From the NCBI GenBank assembly GCA_020465985.1, contig JAANYP010002803.1, positions 124,001 through 188,000 on the forward strand: a DNA stretch of 64,000 nucleotides, written 5' to 3'. Shown here in pieces: positions 22,401-34,676 of this stretch. The DNA is from Centrapalus pauciflorus (taxonomy: Eukaryota > Streptophyta > Magnoliopsida > Asterales > Asteraceae). Under the pieces are notes generated by a model that made no database searches, had not been told where the DNA came from, and saw only the letters and a program-made list of their open reading frames with translations. Position numbers and translations under genes: made by a program. Position 1 is the first letter of the stretch, and each line of letters starts with the position of its first letter.

Positions 22401-22948
22401 GTGTGTGTATAATCATTCAAGAATCGATTCCTAACGAAACAATCATTTGTTGTTAGTTAAATTATACTATTGATTGAATACATAAATCCTAAAAGAAACA
22501 AGCCTACTTGAAAATTATACTATGGACAACACTTTATGATATCATAATTTAAATTCAACCCAATTTGTATATTCAAAACCAGTACTTTAATCCTTATTTG
22601 CAACATTGCACTTTAGTCAGGAGACCCACCTGATTGAACTTAACCTATACTCTTGGAACACTTAGCAGCTTACATACTGCCTACAAAATTAATGCTGGAC
22701 TTTGATTTTACATGCCATCACTCATCCAAAAAATAACTTTCAAGTTCCACATCACCCATTAGTTTAGTTGTAGTACTTGTAATTTATTTTTGCATGTTAA
22801 AATTTTGTCATCGAACATTTCATTCTGTAGATGTGTTTCATATGCAAATACAACAAAACTCATCAACTTTACTTTATGTGTTTCATATGCAAATACAGAG
22901 AGACAGAGAGAAGATCGACGGACAATGGGAGAGAGAAGAACGACAGAC

Positions 22949-22993
<45 letters not shown>

Positions 22994-23340
22994 AAGAATT
23001 CATACCTGCGACAGCATGGGAAGAGGGTGGCAGCGTTACAGGCGGCGATGTGGGGGAGGGCGGTGGCAGCGTGGGGGTGGGGGAAGGGGCTGGGCTGCCT
23101 GTGGGTGCTAGGGTTTTGGTGTCGAGACTTGAGAGGGAAAAACAAACAAGAGATTGAGAGATGTTAGAAGTGAATAATAACAAGAGTGCGCTTGGTTGAA
23201 AGGAGGGATTTAGATTTAAAAATTTTTTTTTACAGGAAAAAAGAAATCTAATTTCATTTAGCATTTAATATTCTCTCAAGCTTTTTTTTTTCATTATCCT
23301 CCCTTAACCCCAATTATTATATAATCTCTTAAATTAAACT
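22400..23340. other. Non-coding stretch with a (GA)n tract
   Basis: It contains about 42 bases of (GA)n at 22949-22990 and a short GC-rich segment (23008-23120). Overlapping open frames on both strands are low-complexity by-products of the repeat. The sequence 'atgtgtttcatatgcaaatac' appears twice (22831 and 22877). I see no supported gene. Confidence 0.5.
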
Positions 23341-23518
23341 AATGGGGTGTTTGATAGCACTTATCTGATAAGAGGTAACATGTTATTCGGTAAGAGGAAA
23401 ATACTGATAAGTGCGTTTGATATGCAAAAGACATAAGAGTCAAAATTCTCTTATCATGTCTTATCAGGATCGGACTTTGATATGCTTCTTATCACCACTT
23501 ATCACACAAAAAAAAATA

Positions 23519-23970
23519 CACGCCTCTCCTCCCCCCACCCTACCCTTACCCCAATACCCTACCCCACCCACCCTATCTTACCCCCTACCCTACCCTAAAC
23601 CCACTACCCACCCCACCTTACCCTCAACCACCTCACCCCATCCTACCCCAACTACCCTTAACTTACTTATACAATCCCATCCCCACCATTAACCCTACAC
23701 AACCCCTACACTACCCAGCAAACCTACCCACCCCTACCCTTATCCCAACCCACCCTACCCCCACCCCCCACCACCCCTACCCTCTACCCTCAAACCTACC
23801 ACCTCACCCCTTCCCTACCCTTACCCCTCAAAGCTACCTACCCCAACCCACCTTACCCCTCAACTTACCCACCCACCCATACCTACCTTACCACCACCAT
23901 ACCCCTACACCATTACCCTACCCTATTTTACCCCACCCCACCCTCAACCTACCCCACCCTACCCCTTACC
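23519..23970. repeat. C-rich CCCTA-type degenerate repeat
   Basis: About 450 bases consist almost wholly of ccctac, ccctta, cccacc and ccctaaaccc units, with many runs of three or more C on the plus strand. Some units equal the plant telomere unit (CCCTAAA), but most are CCCTA or CCCAC. The open frame through it is a proline/threonine artefact. Confidence 0.85.
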
Positions 23971-25045
23971 CATATTTATTATAATGAGAAATATTCCAAC
24001 AATTTTTTATAAAATTTATTATTTTTCATAAACAGGTCTATATAACTTATTAATTTTGATTATTTGGAAGTTAATAAATGTAACATTATAAACTTGAATT
24101 ATTACTTGATTCTTGAAAACATGTTGGTTATATGTTTCTTGAATGCATTTATGTTACTTGATTCTTTAAGAATATAAACTTATAAACAAATACACAATTA
24201 TTATATGCATGTGATATAAACATATATTTAGTTTATCAAAAATTCAATTCAACTTAAACATTTATAATGTTTCTCAACTATAATATTTTGTATACTATCA
24301 ATAGATGTCATGAAAAAAAGTATCCATAAACTTTAACTCAAAATTAATTTATTTTTTTTATACGAATGTGAGATTAGTTTAATCTAAAAAATAAAAAATT
24401 GTGTGCTCGATTTACATAAACTTCATAAGATCTAGTTTTATCTAATTATAAATACAATGAGATCAATTTTTTTCCTGAATAAGAAAAACCCAAAATATGG
24501 AAGCTAAATCCATTTTATAAACACTAACACAAACAGTAGCTTTTAATTAAAATAATTCACGTACAGTTATGTATGTTTTATACCAAGAAAATATCATATA
24601 ATATAAAAAAATTTGTATGTTTTAATTAAATATTAGACATCAAAATATAAACTTTTTTGTCTTAAAAACAAATTTAGATTAATATTAGAATTAGAATATT
24701 TAATATATTTCCTTTTTTAACTGTATGAATTAAATATTAAAATATTTGAATTAGATTACATAAATTTTTTTTAATAACAAAATTAATAAATTTAGAAATC
24801 TAGTTATGGAATAAGGCGGGAAATCAAAAATTTAGAGGGATGAGGTAATGACACGTAACATTAGAGGTTTTCTTTTATTAATTATATAGATATAGATTTT
24901 TTATTTCTTACGGTTTCAAATCTTATCATATCAAAATCATATCATTTTCTAATCTTGTCATGTCAAATTCCAACGATCCAAATGCAAGAAGACTTTTTGG
25001 AGCATTTTAATTTTTTTCAAACAAACATCAATTTTCATTTATTTC
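23971..25045. other. AT-rich non-coding stretch
   Basis: No coding region, terminal repeat or RNA gene could be supported here. Confidence 0.5.
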
Positions 25046-25425
25046 AGGGTTAACATCATTTTTAACCATCCAACTTTTATATTTGTCTCATTTAACCATT
25101 AAACTAATTTTTTACACATTTAGCCATTAAACTTGTTTTGATGTACACATTTAACCACTAAACTATTTTTGTTCATATTTAACCACTGAAATCGTATACA
25201 TTTGGCCACTAAACTGTCACATTTTCTACAAATTTGACCACTAAACTATCATAAATTGTACACATTTGACTATTAAACTATCATACTTTGTACACATTTA
25301 GTCATTACTTTTAATCATTTTCCCAAAATAGAACATTAAACTAAAGTTCAATGGCTTAATGTGTACAAAAAAATAGTTTAATGGTTAAATGAGACAAATA
25401 TGAAAGTTGAATGTCTTAACCCTTT
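25046..25425. mobile_element. Foldback MITE, intact relative of 4556-6330
   Basis: The left arm 'agggttaacatcatttttaa' and 'ccatccaactttta' pairs with the reverse complement of the right arm ('gaaagttgaatgtcttaaccct'). The interior is a run of 'catttaaccactaaactat' units in both orientations. It ends about 10 bases before the solo LTR at 25436. Confidence 0.6.
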
Positions 25426-25435
25426 ATTTTATTAC

Positions 25436-26397
25436 TGTAACATCCGGCATTAAACCAGGTTAGTAACTACGACCTAATCAGTATTTAATAGCCAATTATA
25501 ACCTAATCAGTGGTCATTAGAATTTAATCAAAGTGATTAACAAGGTTCATGAAGAAATTCAACTCAATTAGAATCAAATTCATCGGTGCGATGAATCGGC
25601 AAATCAATTAATCCGATCGATTTACGATATGATGGATTAATGCAACTAAGTACATAATTAAATTATGATTACTGACACTAATCATACACTAATACAAGTA
25701 CGTAACATTAATTATGCAATACTAAAACAATTCATTAAAACAATGCATCCAAAAGTATTTATGAATTTACAAAAAAAGGGAAATACAAGAATATATTTTG
25801 AAATACTTTTATACAAAAAAAAAATACATTGAATTACACCCGTATAGGGCCAGCCATAGAGGGTACAAAAAGGACCTTGATATAATTATTTTTACTCAAC
25901 ATTATCAAAATCAAATCCTCTTTATTTCAATTCATCCAAGATTTACATTATTCTTCATCATTTCACCATCTTTTCAAGATCCAATTTTCCCTATAAATAG
26001 AAACATTTCCATTCATTTTAATCACACCAAAACCTCTCTTTTCTCTTTTCAAAAACCGGCCATAGGTCTCCCAAAGCCAAAAACCCTTCATTTTTGGTGT
26101 TCTTGAAGTATTTCAAGTGTTCTTTATATTTTGAAGTGTTCTTGGTGCAACTTTTGCAAGAGTTTCAACTTCTTCTCATTTGCATTCTTATAAAACATCA
26201 AAGTAAGTAAATACTAACTTATTTCATCTTATATTTATGTTTATATAAGTATTTCATAATATATATAGTCACCAACAACAACAAGTTTCATAAAAACTCA
26301 AGTTCATAAATCACTAGTTTTGTTTTTAAGTTGTTTTCTTCAAATGTGTTTATAAATGCATGAACACATTATGTAAGTGTAAATATTATGAAAACAA

Positions 26398-26450
<53 letters not shown>

Positions 26451-26897
26451 TTTATAACTTTTATACAAGTAGTCTTTGAATAAACAACAAGAATCACTAG
26501 TTATTTCAAGTTTATGAACTACGGAATTTCGGCAGAAAAGTTGCATCGACTTTGAAAAATCATAACTAATTCATAACTTAACAAAATGAGTTGATTCTTA
26601 TCTCAAAAGTTAGATCTATGTCTTAACTAAAAATCTGAAAGTTTTCATAATTTATTATGGGGTTTAGAACCCCCAGATATTATTTGGAAACCCGGAAGTT
26701 TGACAACTCAAAAATAGCCAACATAGAGTTTTCAACAAGCTTTTTTCATAACCTAAACACCTCGAAAAATGGTCGTTCTTGACTTTAAAAATTATTTGTA
26801 TATAGTAGTTTAATGTCCAAGAAAACCAAAGCCTAAATCATTTTGGAGCTTGGTCAAAAACAGCCTCAAAGTAGGCCGAAAAACCTTCAAAAAGCTG

Positions 26898-26975
<78 letters not shown>

Positions 26976-27921
26976 TGACGTTTTAAGTGGGTTTTATTTA
27001 TAAACTTGTAATGTTGGGTGATTTAAAACATAACAACATTTATACATACATATTACCATATATGGGAGTTATTAAATCCCTTATATCATTTAGGACTCGG
27101 TTAAACACGTCCAGTGTCATCACTCATCAACAACGTAAATCATCATTTTTACGATCATTTTGCCATCAACATGCGGTGAGTCTTCATAGCCCCTATTTTC
27201 ACTATCTAGTGGGGTGGAAATGCATGCTCTGTTTTCATATAGACATCAAAACTGTTTATTTCTTATATGTATTACATGTGTGGATCCATCAGCCCTCAAA
27301 TCATGAACCGTTAATTGCATTTATTTGCAAGCGCGAATATATTGTGGATAGATCTATCGGGAGTCATGTCCCCCATTCGGGTTAGTCTTAATCGGCTAAC
27401 GGCGGGATGCATATATATTCAACACACTGTATTACGTATGAGAATACTGCACAGGGCAAACTCATTTAATTAAGCTTCGGTTGCATGATGGTTTATGTAA
27501 TACATACACAATTTTATGCTTTATAAATTCAACTCATCTGATAATGTCCATACAACTGGTCTTTTCGCGTAAACCTATGAGCTCACCAACAATTTGTTGA
27601 CGTATTTTAGCATGTATTTTCAGGTGATTAAGGCATGCGCATTTATCGGAAGCATTCCAAGGCTTCCGTTCATTTTGGAGTCGCATCATTTTCAAACTCG
27701 GAGATTTATTTGCAGCTTTCCTGATAAACTAAATTGTGTATTTAAATCTTGGTATTTTAAGAACTACTTACGCTGTATTTTGGTTATGTAAAACAATATT
27801 ATATTTGAAGTTAAATCAATGTATTTTTGAAAAACGTCCATATAGTGGTCGTTCGTTATGATTATGGTTACGCTTCCGCGACGTCACGCTTCATTGCCAA
27901 CCGGGGTAACGGGGTGTGACA
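25436..27921 (+). mobile_element. Solo LTR, gypsy-like, with perfect TSD
   Basis: It starts TGTAACATCCGG and ends GGGGTGTGACA. A perfect 5-bp duplication, attac, is at 25431-25435 and 27922-27926. No second LTR, primer site, or gag/pol frame is visible within 2486 bp, so it reads as a solo LTR left by LTR-LTR recombination. It contains TA tracts at 26400-26442 and 26907-26970. Confidence 0.75.
26907..26970. repeat. (TA)n microsatellite
   Basis: About 32 TA units inside the solo LTR; a shorter tract lies at 26400-26442. Confidence 0.95.
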
Positions 27922-27926
27922 ATTAC

Positions 27927-28899
27927 CTGGTTGCAAACATAAGTGCCTACAAACACTTTAAAAAAAAAAAAAATAAACGCAACATTAGGTTCAAAAAAGC
28001 ATGGTTGTTGAGATCGCGAATAAGATCATAGGATCGGTCGATCCTACCAAGTGATTTCGAGCGGGATCATTTTATAACAAGACCGGATGTAGGATCGTGG
28101 GATCGTTCGTAGGATCGGTATCCTACTTTTTACTCGGTTCAAACTCTTTTAACGGAGTTCCCGTGAGATCATTTACTGATTCAATCCAATCCAATATTTT
28201 ATCTAGATCCAATCATTTTATCCATTTAAATAGTAATCAAATTATAGGACGTATGATTGGTTGACTTTTTTTGGATTACCATAAACATTTTAAACATTAA
28301 TGTACCTTGTTTCCCTATTTGTTGTATAAATATTTTTTTTGAAGTATTATATATTTACTTTATAATATAAAATCACAAATTATAGTACTTTATAATATAA
28401 AATCACAAATTATCCCGATCAGATCCTACAATTCGATCTTGCAAAGATGAAAACGATCCTAGGTAAGATCTCGATCTTCGCAACCTTGCAAAAAAGTATC
28501 ACTTAAAACGAGTGCACCTGAAGGTACCGCTCTTAATAAAACTTTTTTAAAAACTTTTTATGATCAAGTTTAAATAAATGTTGCACGTGAATGTTAACTT
28601 TAGATACATTCATCATTTCTACGTCCTAAAAAGTTATGGGAATGGTCATCAATAGTTACGTAAAATGTCATTCAAGCGAATGATCATTCACACCATTCAC
28701 ATGATTTTTTTAACTATTCACAAGTTTTATTTTTCGAATATTAATGTACAAAGGTATGATAATTTTAATAAAAAGTCTTCTAATGTTGGTTTATACATTT
28801 TTATGTAAAAAACATTATGAATGATCATTCACAATGGGATGCACTTGATAATCTCGATCATTTTCGATTATATAGGATACGCACGTAAACTCAATTATA
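27927..28899. other. Non-coding stretch, repeat-derived
   Basis: No coding region. Around 28005-28160 there are repeated 'aggatcg' words in both orientations ('ggatcggtcgatcctac', 'gggatcgttcgtaggatcgg'), with related 'gatcctac' words at 28410-28470. This suggests another MITE of about 0.5 kb whose ends I could not fix. Confidence 0.4.
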
Positions 28900-30871
28900 T
28901 GTTGTACCACTCACTCTCTTTTTCATAAAAGTCACGTCATAATAAAATCATAAGTGGCAATATCGCATAAAATCCATAATACACGTGTCAGAGGATAATA
29001 CAAATCTCTGTTAATTATAACTTTTATACAATCATGTTCATAGTAAGTCATCAGTTCTATACAAACAATTAAGCTCATATCAAGCTGGCATACAACACTG
29101 GCTACGGATACACATACTGAATAAATACACAAGTTACAGAATCACAGTTTCCTAAAAGATACTATATTCATACAGCTACATATACAAAATCCCCAAGTAT
29201 AATGTCAACATACAATAGCAAATACAAATTCCTCAAATGATTCCAGCTCCTACTTCGGCGGCTGTGGCTTCTGCTCCCCTTTTTTCTAATTGTCTGAACA
29301 TGTTAAACTCGAAAATGTAAGCTGGAAAGCTCGTGAGTACGCGAGGGTTAGACTCTGCAGTATAAATCACATAACACAAACACATAGCACATAATACACA
29401 AAGCATATCTCTACACTACAACAAAACGAGCCTATTGCAACCTTCACAAATTGTTGCATTAGGCCCACAAAAAGTTGCATTAAACCTAAAGTAACCTTTT
29501 TACCAAGAGTTGTATTATGTCCTCTTGCATTAGGTCTAAAGTAACCTTTTTGGTAGAATATGCAACCTTTTTTGAAAGAGTTGCATGTATCATAGAATTG
29601 CAACCTTTTTATATTCAAATGCAACCTTTTTTACAACCAAATGCAACCTGGAAATCGTCCACACGTCTCAGATATGATCATGAGAAAGCATGAGATCTGG
29701 AGCCCTGTATAGCACAATCCCTGTGGGGACACTTCCCCGACTAACAAACCGCACACAACAGTAGTTAGCGAATCCCTGTAGCTCAGGAGCGACCCGGCTA
29801 CAGGCCTTGTCGTATATATACGCTTGAAAGACTAATTAGAGACAGTCATCCTGCGCGATAGTCCTCGCGACCAACAGTTCATATGGAACTCATCACGGAC
29901 ACCCTAGAATTGATCTCATCTCATGCACATGAAATACATATAAACACAAGAATAGGATCATACCTGAAGTTCACGTCCCTGTCTCATACACAACACATAT
30001 AATAACAATAGCTACACAACTAAGACACATAAAAGGATTCCGCGGTTGGAAAAGACTCGAGTACTCACTTGATTACCCCTGATCGATTCACTGACCCTGT
30101 GAACCATGCCCGACTTGCTATTTGTTCGTCCTTGTAAACACACGGATCTCAGACTGTTAATTCTAACCCCACAGATACGTATAACAGACCCTTAAACTGA
30201 ACCCATGACTGAATCGGACCCTAAAAGCAACCCCAAACGGACCCTACACCCAAAATAGAAATCTAGCCCAAAAATGAACTGATCATGGATCGTACTCAAG
30301 GCCATCGCGGCCGCGCTCATGATAGTAAAAGCGCTCAGACCATCGTGGCCACATTGACCATCACAGTCTGCGCCCCTTGATCTCGGCCATACTCGACCCG
30401 CGCCGCCACAGGACCAATCGTAGCCGCGCTCCGGGGATCGCGACCGCGCTCCTGGGCGAGTTGGTCTTCCCTGTTCGTTTTCATGGCTGACCAGAGGTAA
30501 AACCCCTTCCACAAATCGATTTCCATACCATAATATAGCATAATATTAATATATATCAGCTCCCTGCAGGCTTAGAAGCCAATTCCACGAATTCGGTAAC
30601 AATTAACACGAATTTAGCTACCAAAATCAAAGCTTTATTAACTTTACACTTCAAAACACCAACAAAGAGACGATGAAGGGATTCTCAGCAACCAAACTCA
30701 GATTTTCCAAGTCCTGTTATGGTTCCAGGATACACACGCACACACATATGCCCTCTCAACTTTCTGTTCTTGGATAAGAAAGCAAAAGGAGAAATAAATT
30801 CAAAAGAAGGCTTATATATATCTTTTGACTTTCAGCAACCCCGAACCCAATAACCAGACCACGAAATCATA
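28900..30871 (-). mobile_element. Truncated GC-motif LTR, minus orientation
   Basis: Read on the minus strand it matches, block by block, the split LTR at 34677-56329: the gcggccgcg segment (30270-30440), the 'gagtactcgagt' segment (30055-30070), the segment at 29690-29930, and the terminal 'gacgtgac' region near 28935. It ends at about 28900 (TGTTGTACCAC). The other end is cut near 30871 before the TGTAACACC start. A CACTA-like fragment is inserted at 29414-29648. GC-rich open frames at 30192-30541 are parts of this LTR, not genes. Confidence 0.7.
29414..29648 (+). mobile_element. CACTA-type terminal fragment
   Basis: It begins CACTACAACAAAACGAGCC, the usual start of plant CACTA elements, followed by several 'gttgcattaggc' and 'caacctttttata' subterminal units. 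The same end is seen inverted at 43033-43397. The second terminal repeat is not visible. Confidence 0.6.
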
Positions 30872-31505
30872 TTTTTAAGAGTAAATTACAAAAATGGTCA
30901 TTGTGGTTTGCATAAAATTATGGATTCAGTCACTGTGGTTTCAATTTTGCATAAACGATCCTTATTTACATTGTTTACTTGCAAAAATGGTCCTCCTATC
31001 TCAATTTTTTTCCCTAAATGACGATTATACCTTTTTTATTAATAACAATTTTGGTCCCTTTCCTTTTATGATTTTTTTTTGTTTTGTTTTTAAATTTTAA
31101 ATTTAATATAATAAATAATGATTTAATTAATTAATTTATTATTATTATTATTCTCATCATCATTATTATTTACGACGTATTACTTTTCTATGAAAGTTAT
31201 ATTTTTTTTCTCTTTTAAATTAATTTATTCTATGTTTCTATTATGTATGTAACGAGTGAAACACCCCGCGCTTTGCGGCGGGTATAAGAATCATTAACAA
31301 ATAATTTAAGCTGAAATATATAATGTAATAAATTTAAAATATATTTTTAGTCAAAATTAATAACATCTATAATCATATATAAATTTAATGTTATTATTAT
31401 TTAAAAGGGTAATTTGCTATTTTTATATTTTCTAAAACAAATTCTAAATATACTACATTCATTTTGCTAAATTTTATAATGATAATAATACAAACAAAAT
31501 ATCAA

Positions 31506-31582
<77 letters not shown>

Positions 31583-31891
31583 CCGATGGAGCAGTGAGAA
31601 AAATGCTCACGTGGCACAATATTATTGATAGAAATTCCTATTTTTAAGGCTGATTTGACACAATATGATTGGTTAAAATTGAGAAAATTAAGGTTGCTGA
31701 TTTGACCCAATATAATTTGTTAAAATTCAGAAAATAATGGGATAACATCAGCAATCTTATCAAACTAACAAACTTGCATAAAATAATGGGATATTTATTT
31801 ACATATATAAATTAAATTAAATATTAATTATTCAAAATTATTATTCTTATAGTTTTATAAAATAGATATGAATAGTTGATTATTCTAAATT

Positions 31892-31943
<52 letters not shown>

Positions 31944-32980
31944 ACAATATTTTATATTTTATTATAATAAAGTAATAAACAAAATATATGAAATATATTT
32001 TTATATATCGTTTGTTTACTTTTTTAAAATTTATATAATGTTTATTTATTTTTAATAAATTTATAAGCAAATAGAAATTTTTTATTAAATATATAGATAA
32101 GTATTGATGGGATAACATTTACATTTAGATTTAAATTTTATTGATGATTCAGTTTAATAAACATATAAAATACGGTAGATAAACATATAAAAGTAGTTTT
32201 TTAATCAGCATATATTATAAAATATTTAAACATATGACATTTATTATTTAGAAAAAATTATGTGCTAGCTTGCTTTTTTTACTACGAGACATTTTTATCG
32301 TCCCGTCTGTTGGGTCAAAATTGTGTCATCCCTAATTAAAACCTCAGAAAAAAAACGTCGCATTGATATACTTTTTTTCACATTTAAAGTTTCTCATTAT
32401 TTTGTGTTGTTTATTTATTAATGCTTCAAAATTAACACATGTTTTAATATTTTTTCAGTATACCATGAAGAACAATGAAGATCTCCGTTAATAATGAAAC
32501 GATGATGTTTTAAATAAATCTTTAGCCAATGGGATATGTCATTTGCCATTTAAATTGTTCAATGTGATTTTATTAAGATTTATGAATTTTTTTTTATAAT
32601 AATTGCTTTTTTTGATAACATTTTATTAATTGGTTTGAATAAATTGTTATTATAAAATTATGTTAGACGATATTGAAAATAAGTAATACTTTGCAAATAC
32701 GTGTTTGTATATTAATAGATGGAAAAATGATTGATGAGTTTTCATTTTATTGTAAATTATTATTATTATTTTTTTCATATATACTTCATTCTTATACATG
32801 ATTTTTTTAACTAAAATCAGTCTTTTGATCAACTCACATGTATTAAACTAGATATGTATAGACTTCAAATATAATTATGTGTAATAATTAATATTAATGA
32901 TTAATATAAGTAACATTTTTTCGCAAACAATGTATAGTTTTCTTAATAAAATGAACTTTTGTTGTGTCATCAATTAATTA
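30872..32980. other. AT-rich non-coding stretch with Helitron-like end
   Basis: It opens with an 'agtaaattacaaaaatggtc' repeat of unknown type. A GC hairpin at 31264-31281 (CCCGCGC...GCGGCGGG) with CACTCGT on its minus-strand side resembles a Helitron 3' end. The rest is AT-rich with TA tracts at 31514-31580 and 31898-31937. I see no gene. Confidence 0.45.
31514..31580. repeat. (TA)n microsatellite
   Basis: About 33 TA units; a second tract of about 20 units is at 31898-31937. Confidence 0.95.
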
Positions 32981-32984
32981 TTAA

Positions 32985-33165
32985 TACCAATGGGGTTTAG
33001 CCCATTTGGTATGAGAGGTTACGTGTAAGTGTCGGATCACGGCTTCGACTCCCGTCGGAGACAAGTTGGAATTTAGGCAGTGAAAGTAACTTCTGAAGTC
33101 CACATTTGGGACAAAAGGGTAGTTTAGGAATAGGAGTAGATTAATTTGCCGTTCAAAAAAATTAA
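32985..33165 (+). mobile_element. tRNA-derived SINE
   Basis: A Pol III-like A box (ttagcccatttggtatgag, 32998-33016) and B box (ggcttcgactccc, 33041-33053) are spaced as in tRNA genes. A tRNA-unrelated body follows, ending 'ttgccgttcaaaaaaa'. 'attaattat' flanks both sides, a possible target duplication. There is no acceptor stem or anticodon arm, so this is a SINE rather than a tRNA gene. Confidence 0.7.
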
Positions 33166-33192
33166 TTATAAATATTAATTTCATCACATATC

Positions 33193-33221
33193 ACCCGAGC
33201 AACGCACGGGTATTCAGCTAG
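33193..33221 (+). mobile_element. Helitron 3' terminus
   Basis: A hairpin CCCGAGCAACGCACGGG is followed by TATTCAG and terminal CTAG, then T. This is the classic plant Helitron 3' end. The 5' TC end was not found. Confidence 0.7.
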
Positions 33222-34676
33222 TTTAATATGTGAGGGAGTGAGTGTGTGTGTGTGTGTGTGTGTGTGTTTAGGTTATCGTGAGAAGCCGAATATATATTGA
33301 GAAATGTGAGAAGCACTATGATTCGTTAATTTTGTACATTAATTCAATTTTTTGAAATTTATGATTCATATTTATAAATTAATAAATTATCTCAAAACAT
33401 TGTGAAGTTGATTCACTTAACTTAGAATTTATGATTCATTATTTATACAATAAAAAAATTATGAATCAATATGTAAAAATGAATCACAATGATTTTAACA
33501 TTTCTAGAGATAGATTTAGCATCTCATTTGATTCTAAGTTTATATATATAGATAATTTAACAATAATGATGATACTATTTTAACAACAATTACAATAATA
33601 AAATAATTTAATAAATAATACATATAAAGTTATCTATTTGATTTATGAATAGTGTTATCTATCTCTCAAACAAATTAAGTATAGTAACTAATATTGGATG
33701 ATTATAAATGTGTAAATTTAAAAGTAAGATTAAGGATGTGTGTATTTTTCTATTCAAAAAAAGATTGATAATATATAATATGTTCTATGATAATAACGAC
33801 TATTTTTTCTTTATATAGAAATAAATTTGATGATTCATATTTAAAAAGAAATAATTTCACTATACTTTACATGTATTAAAACTTATGTGTAATCTTATTT
33901 ATTTTTTAAAAAGCTATAAAAATAGAAAGAAATCAAAACATAAAAAATAAGAAAAAAAAATTCAAAGCAATGATACTTAATAATAAGTAAATTTAAAATT
34001 GGATTAAATAAAGTAACAATATTTAAAAAAATGACTTTGAATTCAAATTTGTATTAAATGTAAAACTACAATATTTAAATATCATATTAAATTAGTATTA
34101 AGTAAAATATAGTATAATATTATTTTTTATTTTATTAAAACAAATTAATAAATAAATTATATAAGAAAACTTTAAAAACAAAATCAAAAAATCAAAAAAT
34201 CAAAAAGAAATAGAATGAATAGGTTATGAATAGTGAATTTTATCTTGGTAAATGTATATATATATAATTTATTTATTAAAACTTTATTTATATTAAATTT
34301 CATTATTATAATATTTATATGATTCTTGTACATTTTGTATGTTTTCATCTATTTATTTTATTACGTTAATATACTTTAATTTCATTATACCTTTTTAAGA
34401 AAAATATATACATTTAGGATTTAATTTGTTTAGATTTAGATATTTGTTACATTATTATTTCGGTTTAAATTTAATATTCTATTTGTTTTGATTCAAATAT
34501 TTTGTTATATTAAAACATTTAAGTCAAAACAAATAAAAGTATTAGGTATATAAATTTTTCTTATAAATTATAGTTAAACCAAAACATATTAATATAACAA
34601 AATATTTATGTCATAACGAATAATTGTTATGTCTATGTATTTTAATTGAAAACTATAACCAATTTAAAACGTATTA
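33222..34676. other. AT-rich non-coding stretch
   Basis: Mostly A/T with a (GT)n run at 33243-33267. No gene, terminal repeat or RNA could be supported. Confidence 0.5.

Noticed and set aside
22759..23264. Overlapping 108-131-residue frames on both strands
   Set aside because: They read through a (GA)n tract and a GC-rich repeat; several frames are open at once, which is a composition effect.
23411..23692. 93-residue proline-rich frame
   Set aside because: It is a translation of the C-rich CCCTA tract.
30192..30541. GC-rich 106-residue minus-strand frame resembling a gene
   Set aside because: It lies entirely inside an LTR whose other copies (1-645, 34677 on) carry the same motifs without a conserved frame.
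32985..33070. A possible tRNA gene because of A and B boxes
   Set aside because: There is no acceptor stem pairing or anticodon arm, and a SINE-type body and tail follow.
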